Source of the DNA: DASPKT01 sp035627915
Lineage (GTDB): Bacteria > Pseudomonadota > Alphaproteobacteria > Azospirillales > Azospirillaceae
Direction: 5' to 3'
NCBI GenBank assembly: GCA_035627915.1
Contig: DASPKT010000311.1
Location: 1-11,971 of the forward strand
DNA length: 11,971 nt
Each line of letters starts with the position of its first letter. Position 1 is the stretch's first letter. The notes below the pieces were generated by a model. It had not been told where the DNA came from, did no database searches, and saw nothing but the letters and a program-made list of their open reading frames with translations. Positions 6,830-11,971 of this stretch are shown here, in pieces. Position numbers and translations under genes: made by a program.

Positions 6830-8368
6830 ATGTCGGACCTGCGCGCCAGCGGCATCCTCCTGCATCCCACCTCGCTTCCCGGCGGCCACGGCATCGGCGA
6901 CCTGGGCCCGGCGGCCCGCGCCTTCGTGGACCAGCTCGCCCGCATGGGCCAGGGGCTCTGGCAGATCCTGCCGCTGGTCCCGACCAGCGCCGGCGACAGC
7001 CCCTATTCCGGCCTCAGCACGTTTGCCGGCAACCCGCTGCTCATCAGCTTCGACGACCTGGCGGCCGAGGGGCTGGCGGACGCCGACCTGCTGGCGACCC
7101 TGCCGCCGAACCGGCCGGAGGGGGTGGACTACGGCTGGGTGGTGTCGGCCAAGCTGCCGGCGCTGGACCGCGTCTGCGCCGACTTCCTGCGCCGCGCGGA
7201 CGAGGATCTGCGCAGCGACTTCGAACTGTTCCAGGCGCGCAACGATGCCGACTGGCTGGACGATTACGCGACCTTCGTGGCGCTGAAGGCCATGCATGGC
7301 GGCCGCGCCTGGACCGAGTGGGGGGCGCCCTACGTCAAGCGCGACCCGGTCGCCATGGCGGAGGTGCGCCAGCAGCTCAGCCACGAGATCCTGAAGATCA
7401 AGGTCCAGCAGTTCCTGTTCTTCCGCCAGTGGGCGGCGGTGCGGGCGCATGCGCACGACCGCGGCGTGCGCATCGTCGGCGACATCCCGATCTTCGTCGC
7501 CGGCGACAGCGCCGACGTGTGGAGCCGCCCCGACCTCTTCGAGCTGGACCAGCACGGCCGCCCGACCGTCGTCGCCGGCGTGCCGCCCGACTATTTCAGC
7601 GCCACCGGCCAGCTCTGGGGCAACCCGCTGTACCGCTGGGACGCGCACCGGGCGGAGGGCTTCGCCTGGTGGCACCGCCGCCTGGCCCGGACGCTGGAGC
7701 AGGTGGACCTGGTCCGCGTCGACCATTTCCGCGGCTTCGAGTCGTACTGGGAGGTGCCGGCGCACGAGACCACGGCCATCAACGGCCGCTGGGTCCCCGC
7801 CCCCGGCTACGAGCTGTTCCAGAGCATGGTGGACCGCTTCGGCCGCCTGCCCGTGCTGGCCGAGGACCTCGGCATCATCACCCACGAGGTGGAGCGGCTG
7901 CGCGACCATTTCGGCTTCCCCGGCATGCGCGTGCTGCCCTTCGAGTTCGGCGAGGACTTCGATCCCCACCGCTACGACCCGCACCGCTTCCCGGAGAACC
8001 GGGTGTTCTACACCGGCACCCACGACAACGACACGATCCTGGGCTGGCTGGCGCACATCGGCGGGGACAACTCCCCGGTCGGGCGGGCGGTGCTGGACTA
8101 TATCGGCAGCGACCGCGCCGCCCCCCACTGGGACTTCGTCCGCTTCGCGCTCAACACCAGCGCCCGCTACGCCATCGTGCCGGCGCAGGACATCCTGGGC
8201 CTGGGCACCGAGGCGCGCATGAACGTGCCGGGCCGGGCCGAGGGCAACTGGACCTGGCGCCTGGCGCCGGGCCAGCTGGACGAGGCGGTGGAGCGGCGCA
8301 TGCGCGGCCTGACCGAGGCCAGCGGCCGGCTCGCCCGCGCCGCCCAGCCGGAGCCGGTCGGGGCCTGA
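6830..8368 (+). CDS. malQ: 4-alpha-glucanotransferase (amylomaltase), GH77
   Basis: A 512-residue cytoplasmic disproportionating enzyme that transfers alpha-1,4-glucan segments between maltodextrins, releasing glucose and making longer chains. It opens with the GH77 signature SGILLHPTSLPGGHGIGDLG (7-26), followed by WQILPLVPTSAGDSPYSGLS (44-63). The catalytic residues are clear: nucleophile D298 in VRVDHFRGFESYW, acid/base E345 in VLAEDLGIIT, and the stabilising D399 in YTGTHDNDTILGW. GDIPIFVAGDSADVW (217-231) is also conserved. The length matches compact bacterial amylomaltases (about 500 residues) and lacks the N-terminal extension of E. coli MalQ. The start is set by the family's N-terminus; no Shine-Dalgarno sequence is evident, and the upstream leader is C-rich. 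The DUF4032 gene follows after 28 bp, and the PhK-like gene is divergent. Confidence 0.97.
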   Translation: MSDLRASGILLHPTSLPGGHGIGDLGPAARAFVDQLARMGQGLWQILPLVPTSAGDSPYSGLSTFAGNPLLISFDDLAAEGLADADLLATLPPNRPEGVDYGWVVSAKLPALDRVCADFLRRADEDLRSDFELFQARNDADWLDDYATFVALKAMHGGRAWTEWGAPYVKRDPVAMAEVRQQLSHEILKIKVQQFLFFRQWAAVRAHAHDRGVRIVGDIPIFVAGDSADVWSRPDLFELDQHGRPTVVAGVPPDYFSATGQLWGNPLYRWDAHRAEGFAWWHRRLARTLEQVDLVRVDHFRGFESYWEVPAHETTAINGRWVPAPGYELFQSMVDRFGRLPVLAEDLGIITHEVERLRDHFGFPGMRVLPFEFGEDFDPHRYDPHRFPENRVFYTGTHDNDTILGWLAHIGGDNSPVGRAVLDYIGSDRAAPHWDFVRFALNTSARYAIVPAQDILGLGTEARMNVPGRAEGNWTWRLAPGQLDEAVERRMRGLTEASGRLARAAQPEPVGA

Positions 8369-8384
8369 CGGCCGACCCGGGGAC

Positions 8385-8390
8385 AGGAGG
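8385..8390 (+). promoter_or_regulatory. Ribosome binding site supporting a CTG start
   Basis: A perfect AGGAGG sits 6 nt upstream of the CTG at 8397, in the short gap after malQ. No in-frame ATG, GTG or TTG lies between this site and the GTG at 8490, which is far too distant to use it. It therefore favours initiation at the CTG. Confidence 0.6.
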
Positions 8391-8396
8391 ACGCCG

Positions 8397-9635
8397 CTGC
8401 TCATCAAGCTCGCCAACCCCGGCAGCTTCGCGCTCGGCGTCGGCCTGCCCTGGGACCAGCCCCTGGAGGCGTGGCCGGAGGCGCTGCTGGTGGAGATGCC
8501 GCGCGGCATCAGCCGCAACGTCGTCCGCTTCGTCCGCGGGGCGGAGGAAGACGTCTACGCGCTGAAGGAGGTGCCGGAGCGGGTCGCGCTGAAGGAGTAC
8601 GAGCTGCTGCGCCTGCTGCGCGACCGCGGCCAGCCCGCGGTGGAGCCGGTCGGCGTCGTCACCGGGCGGGAGGCGCCCGGCGGCCGGCCGCTGATGACGG
8701 TCCTGGTCACCCGCTACCTGGACCATGCCCTGCCCTACCGGCTGCTGTTCCAGGGCGGCGACCCGCTGGCCCGCGGCGACCGGCTCTTGGACGCGCTGGT
8801 GGATTTGCTGATCCGGCTGCACCTCAGCGGCTTCCACTGGGGCGACTGCTCGCTGTCCAACACGCTGTTCCGGCGCGACGCCGGGCGGCTGGCCGCCTAT
8901 CTGGTGGACGCCGAGACGGGGGAGCTGCACCCCGACCTGTCGGAGGGCATGCGCGCCTACGACGTGGAGCTGGCGCAGATGAACGTGGCGGGGGAGCTGA
9001 TGGACCTCGCCGCCGGCCCTGGATTGCCCGAGGAGTTCGACCCCATCGCCGTGGCCGAGGAGCTGGGGGTGCGCTACCACCGGCTCTGGGCCGAGCTGAC
9101 CCGGGACGAGGTGTTCGCCGCGACCGAGCAGTACCGGGTGCAGAGCCGGCTGAAGACGCTGAACGACTACGGCTTCGACGTCGACGAGCTGGAGATGCGC
9201 ACGACAGAGGGCGGCGAGCGCATGGTGATGCGGGCCAAGGTGGTGGAGGCCGGCCACCACAAGCGGCTGCTGCACCAGCTGACGGGGCTGGAGGCGGAGG
9301 AGAACCAGGGCCGCCAGCTGCTGAACGACATCAGCCGCTTCCGCGCCCGGCTGGAGCTGGCCGAGGGCCGCCACGTGCCGGAGGCCGCCGCGGCGCTGCG
9401 CTGGCTGCACGAGGTCTACGCCCCCACGCTCGACGCCATCCCGGAATGCCTGCGCGGGCGGCTGGAGGGGCCGGAGCTTTTCTTCCAGATCTTGGAGCAC
9501 CGCTGGTACCTGTCGGAGGCGGCCGGCCGCGACATCGGCACCGCCACCACGCTGCGCGACTACATCGACCGCGTGCTCTCCCGCCTGCCCGACCGCCCCG
9601 TCGCCCCGCCGCAGGAGCCCTGCCCGGAGCCGTGA
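8397..9635 (+). CDS. DUF4032 protein with WaaP/lipopolysaccharide-kinase-like fold
   Basis: About 412 residues from the proposed CTG start, or 381 from the GTG at 8490. The N-terminal half has a kinase-like layout (CTG numbering): K57 in YALKE as the ATP-binding Lys, E67 in LKEYELLRLL, the catalytic loop GFHWGDCSLSNTLF with D150 and N155, and a metal-binding D171 in YLVDAETGELHP. The C-terminal half has the DUF4032 blocks GFDVDELEMRT, VVEAGHHKRLL, LEAEENQGRQLLND and ILEHRWYLSE. The family is uncharacterised as far as I know, so the substrate could be a protein or a small molecule or sugar. All 31 codons between the CTG and the GTG end in G or C, and they encode LPWDQPLEAWPEALLV, which I recall as part of the family's conserved N-terminus. 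It probably shares a transcript with malQ. Confidence 0.85.
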   Translation: MLIKLANPGSFALGVGLPWDQPLEAWPEALLVEMPRGISRNVVRFVRGAEEDVYALKEVPERVALKEYELLRLLRDRGQPAVEPVGVVTGREAPGGRPLMTVLVTRYLDHALPYRLLFQGGDPLARGDRLLDALVDLLIRLHLSGFHWGDCSLSNTLFRRDAGRLAAYLVDAETGELHPDLSEGMRAYDVELAQMNVAGELMDLAAGPGLPEEFDPIAVAEELGVRYHRLWAELTRDEVFAATEQYRVQSRLKTLNDYGFDVDELEMRTTEGGERMVMRAKVVEAGHHKRLLHQLTGLEAEENQGRQLLNDISRFRARLELAEGRHVPEAAAALRWLHEVYAPTLDAIPECLRGRLEGPELFFQILEHRWYLSEAAGRDIGTATTLRDYIDRVLSRLPDRPVAPPQEPCPEP

Positions 9636-9750
9636 GGCGCCCCCGGCGCGCCGGCCCGCCCGCGCGAAAGGGAACCCGCACCCCTTTCCGCCGGTTGGCT
9701 CAGGCGGACGGGGACCCGAGGGCGGGCCCCGCTGGAGGGGGCCCCATCCC
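9636..9750. other. Intergenic region with several inverted repeats before the permease gene
   Basis: This gap contains CCGGCGCGCCGG (9643-9654, self-complementary), GAAAGGG/CCCTTTC (9666-9672 and 9682-9688, 9-nt loop) and GGGCCCC/GGGGCCC (9724-9730 and 9738-9744, 7-nt loop). The last overlaps the only Shine-Dalgarno-like purines (GGAGG, 9734-9738) ahead of the permease ATG. No convincing promoter boxes or U-tract terminator were seen. Confidence 0.45.
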
Positions 9751-11157
9751 ATGCTGCTGGTCCTGCTGCTGCTCGTCAGCATCGCCTTCATCGTCGTCGC
9801 CACGGCGAAGCTGAACCTGCACCCGTTCCTGGCGCTGCTGCTGACCGCCTTCTTCTTCGGCATCGCGTCGGGCATGCCGCTGGCCGACGTGGTGAAGTCG
9901 GTCAACGACGGGTTCGGCGGCACCATCGGCTCCATCGGCATCGTCATCCTGGCCGGCACCATCATCGGCATCTTCCTGGAGCGCTCCGGCGGCGCCTTCC
10001 GGCTGGCCGCCGGCATCCTGAGGCTGACGGGCGAGCGCAACGCGCCGGCCGCCATGTCGGTCATGGGCTACCTGGTCTCCATCCCGGTCTTCTGCGACAG
10101 CGGCTTCGTCATCCTGTCATCCCTGGTGAAGGCGGTGGCCAAGCGCGCGGCGATCAGCCTGGCGGCGCCGGCCATCGCGCTGGCGCTGGGCCTCTACGCC
10201 ACCCACACCATGGTGCCGCCGACGCCGGGTCCGGTGGCCGCCGCCGGCATCCTGGGCGCCGACCTGGGCCTGGTGATCCTGTGGGGCATGGTGATCGGCG
10301 CCGTCGCCGCCGCGGCCGGCTGGCTGTTCGCCGTCACGGTGGCCGCCCGCGTCTACGTCCCGCCCTACAAGGCCGGCGAGGATCCGGATGCGCCCGGGGA
10401 TGCGGCCGGGGACACGAGGGACGGCGCCGCGGTCCCCGGCACCGGCGCCGGGGTGGCGGCCACGCCGGCGCCGGCGGACGCGCCGGGGCCGTTCAAGTCG
10501 CTGGTCCCCATCGCCGTGCCGATCCTGCTGATCGTGCTGCGCTCCATCGCGGAGCTGCCGACGAAGCCGCTGGGCACCGGCGGGGTGGTGGACCTGCTGG
10601 GCTTCCTGGGGCAGCCCGTAGTGGCCCTGCTGATCGGCGTGGCGCTGGCGCTGCTGCTGCCCAAGCGGCTGGAGCGCGACATGCTGTCCACCGGCGGCTG
10701 GGTCGGGCAGGCGGTGCTGGACGCCGCCATCATCATCGTCATCACCGGCGCCGGCGGCGCCTTCGGCAAGGTGCTGCAGAACTCCGGCATCGCCAAGGTG
10801 ATCGGCGACACGCTGGCCGACGCCAACCTCGGCCTCTGGCTGCCCTTCCTGATCGCCGCCGGCATCAAGACGGCGCAGGGCTCCAGCACCGTCTCCATCA
10901 TCACCACGGCGGGGCTGATGGCGCCCCTGCTGCCGGCGCTGGGCTTCGACACGCCGACCGCCAAGGCGCTGGTGACCGTCGTCATCGGGGCCGGGGCGAT
11001 GGTAGTCTCCCATGCCAACGACAGCTTCTTCTGGGTCGTGACCCAGTTCTCCAACATGGACACCAGGACGGGCTTCCGCCTGCACACCGTCGGCACGCTG
11101 GTCCAGGGCCTGGTGGCCGCCGTGGCGGTCTGGGTGGCCGGGCTGGTGATGCTGTGA
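9751..11157 (+). CDS. GntP-family permease, probably for glycerate or a related sugar acid
   Basis: A 468-residue inner-membrane protein of the GntP gluconate:H+ symporter family, with about 12 hydrophobic segments. Family features include HPFLALLLTAFFFGIASGMP (24-43), VSIPVFCDSGFVIL (109-122), ATHTMVPPTPGPVAAAGILG (150-169), KTAQGSSTVSIITTAG (373-388) and HANDSFFWVVTQFS (421-434). GntP members import gluconate, glycerate and related hydroxy acids. The next gene, overlapping by 4 bp, is a glycerate kinase, so D-glycerate is the best substrate guess; this is inferred from context, not from a binding-site residue. The protein is slightly longer than the usual ~440-450 residues. The extra length lies in a hydrophilic, low-complexity loop at about 208-247, rich in Ala, Gly, Pro and Asp. 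Confidence 0.9.
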   Translation: MLLVLLLLVSIAFIVVATAKLNLHPFLALLLTAFFFGIASGMPLADVVKSVNDGFGGTIGSIGIVILAGTIIGIFLERSGGAFRLAAGILRLTGERNAPAAMSVMGYLVSIPVFCDSGFVILSSLVKAVAKRAAISLAAPAIALALGLYATHTMVPPTPGPVAAAGILGADLGLVILWGMVIGAVAAAAGWLFAVTVAARVYVPPYKAGEDPDAPGDAAGDTRDGAAVPGTGAGVAATPAPADAPGPFKSLVPIAVPILLIVLRSIAELPTKPLGTGGVVDLLGFLGQPVVALLIGVALALLLPKRLERDMLSTGGWVGQAVLDAAIIIVITGAGGAFGKVLQNSGIAKVIGDTLADANLGLWLPFLIAAGIKTAQGSSTVSIITTAGLMAPLLPALGFDTPTAKALVTVVIGAGAMVVSHANDSFFWVVTQFSNMDTRTGFRLHTVGTLVQGLVAAVAVWVAGLVML

Positions 11158-11971
11158 GCGCTGGGGAGCCCCGCGCCCTGCTGGAGCGCCTGTTCCGGGC
11201 GGCGCTGGATGCCGTGTCGCCGGAGGTGCTGCTGGCCGCCCACCTGCCGGAGCCGCCGAAGGGCCGCACCGTCGTGGTCGGCGCCGGCAAGGGGGCGGCC
11301 GCCATGGCGAAGGCGGTGGAGGACGCCTGGCCGGGCGAGTTGTCGGGCCTGGTCGTCACCCGCTACGGCCACGGCCTGCCGACCTCCCGGATCGAGGTGG
11401 TGGAGGCCGCCCACCCCACCCCGGACGAGGCGGGACGGGTGGCGGCGCGGCGCATCCTGGACCTGGCGTCCGGCCTCGGCGCGGACGACCTGCTGCTGTG
11501 CCTGATCTCCGGCGGCGGCTCGGCCCTGCTGGCGCTGCCGGCCCCCGGCGTGGCGTTCGAGGAGAAGCGCGCGGTCAACAAGGCGCTGCTGCGCTCCGGC
11601 GCCGCCATCGACGAGATCAACTGCGTGCGCAAGCACCTCTCCGCCATCAAGGGCGGCCGGCTGGCGGCGGCGACCGCGGCGCGGGTGGTGACGCTGGCGA
11701 TATCCGACGTGCCGGGCGACGACCCCGCCGTCATCGCCTCGGGCCCCACCGTGGCCGACCCCACCACCCTGGCCGACGCCCGCGCCGTGCTGGCGAAGTA
11801 CGGGATCGAGCCGCCGCCGGGCGTCGCCGCGGCGCTGGCCGACCCCGCCAACGAGACGCCGAAGCCGGGCGACCCCGCCCTCTCCCGGTCCGGGTACCGC
11901 ATGATCGCGACGCCCCAGGACGCGCTGGAGGCGGCGGCCGCGGCGGCGCGGGCGGCCGGCGTGACGCCGCT
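11154..11971 (+). CDS. Glycerate 2-kinase (GckA/TtuD, MOFRL family), N-terminal part
   Basis: The first 272 residues of a cytoplasmic kinase that phosphorylates D-glycerate to 2-phosphoglycerate, feeding lower glycolysis; the 3' end lies beyond the window (family length about 420). Translation begins at the GTG at 11154, overlapping the permease TGA as GTGA, a sign of translational coupling. The assignment rests on VVVGAGKGAAAMA (40-52, with K46 the probable catalytic Lys), LCLISGGGSALLALP (115-129), INCVRKHLSAIKGGRLA (155-171) and SDVPGDDPAVIASGPTVADP (184-203). All are characteristic of this family and differ from the GlxK/GarK type of glycerate kinase. The C-terminal MOFRL domain is expected outside the window. 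Confidence 0.95.
   Translation, partial: MSAGEPRALLERLFRAALDAVSPEVLLAAHLPEPPKGRTVVVGAGKGAAAMAKAVEDAWPGELSGLVVTRYGHGLPTSRIEVVEAAHPTPDEAGRVAARRILDLASGLGADDLLLCLISGGGSALLALPAPGVAFEEKRAVNKALLRSGAAIDEINCVRKHLSAIKGGRLAAATAARVVTLAISDVPGDDPAVIASGPTVADPTTLADARAVLAKYGIEPPPGVAAALADPANETPKPGDPALSRSGYRMIATPQDALEAAAAAARAAGVTP

Noticed and set aside
6677..8518. A 613-codon open frame on the minus strand opposite malQ
   Set aside because: It is a GC-bias shadow of malQ with low-complexity composition, and it spans the intergenic region containing the promoters.
8151..10064. A 637-codon open frame on the minus strand opposite the DUF4032 gene and the start of the permease gene
   Set aside because: It covers parts of three strongly supported genes and their gaps, and its product has no domain-like features.
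9751..11157. Naming the permease as a gluconate transporter
   Set aside because: GntP family membership alone does not define the substrate, and the adjacent kinase is specific to glycerate-type substrates, with no gluconate kinase in view.

Overview
The window is very GC-rich, about 70% G+C by eye, with G or C at nearly every third codon position. Gene content and protein style suggest an alphaproteobacterium, possibly near Azospirillum or the Rhodospirillales. That assignment is an inference, since no rRNA or other marker gene is present.

Layout: (1) 2-688 (+) is the C-terminal third of the glycogen branching enzyme GlgB, followed closely by an aldo/keto reductase (699-1619, +). (2) Converging on these from the minus strand are a predicted ankyrin-repeat lipoprotein (1636-3204) and, upstream of it, a 1076-residue GH15-type protein (3297-6527). 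The latter is a full-length homologue of the alpha/beta regulatory subunits of animal phosphorylase kinase. (3) A 302-bp divergent intergenic region (6528-6829) separates it from malQ (6830-8368, +). (4) malQ is followed after 28 bp by a DUF4032 / WaaP-type kinase-like protein, probably starting at a CTG (8397-9635, +). (5) After a 115-bp gap come a GntP-family permease (9751-11157, +) and a glycerate 2-kinase (11154 to the window end, +), which overlap by 4 bp.

Regions 1 to 4 form an alpha-glucan (glycogen/maltodextrin) locus: a branching enzyme, 4-alpha-glucanotransferase, a phosphorylase-kinase-alpha/beta-like protein and a kinase-fold protein. The pairing of the last two in one locus is the most interesting feature. 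It invites the hypothesis of a bacterial phosphorylase-kinase-like module, though the PhK-like protein keeps candidate GH15 catalytic carboxylates and may instead be a glucan-processing enzyme. Two copies of the palindrome GTAA-N2-TTAC, exactly 90 bp apart, overlap the predicted -10 boxes of both divergent promoters, suggesting one regulator controls both arms.

Region 5 looks like a separate uptake-and-phosphorylation module for glycerate or a related sugar acid. No glycogen phosphorylase, glgC, glgA or glgX is visible, so the link to phosphorylase must be tested in the flanks. No tRNA, rRNA, CRISPR array, insertion sequence or phage gene was seen.
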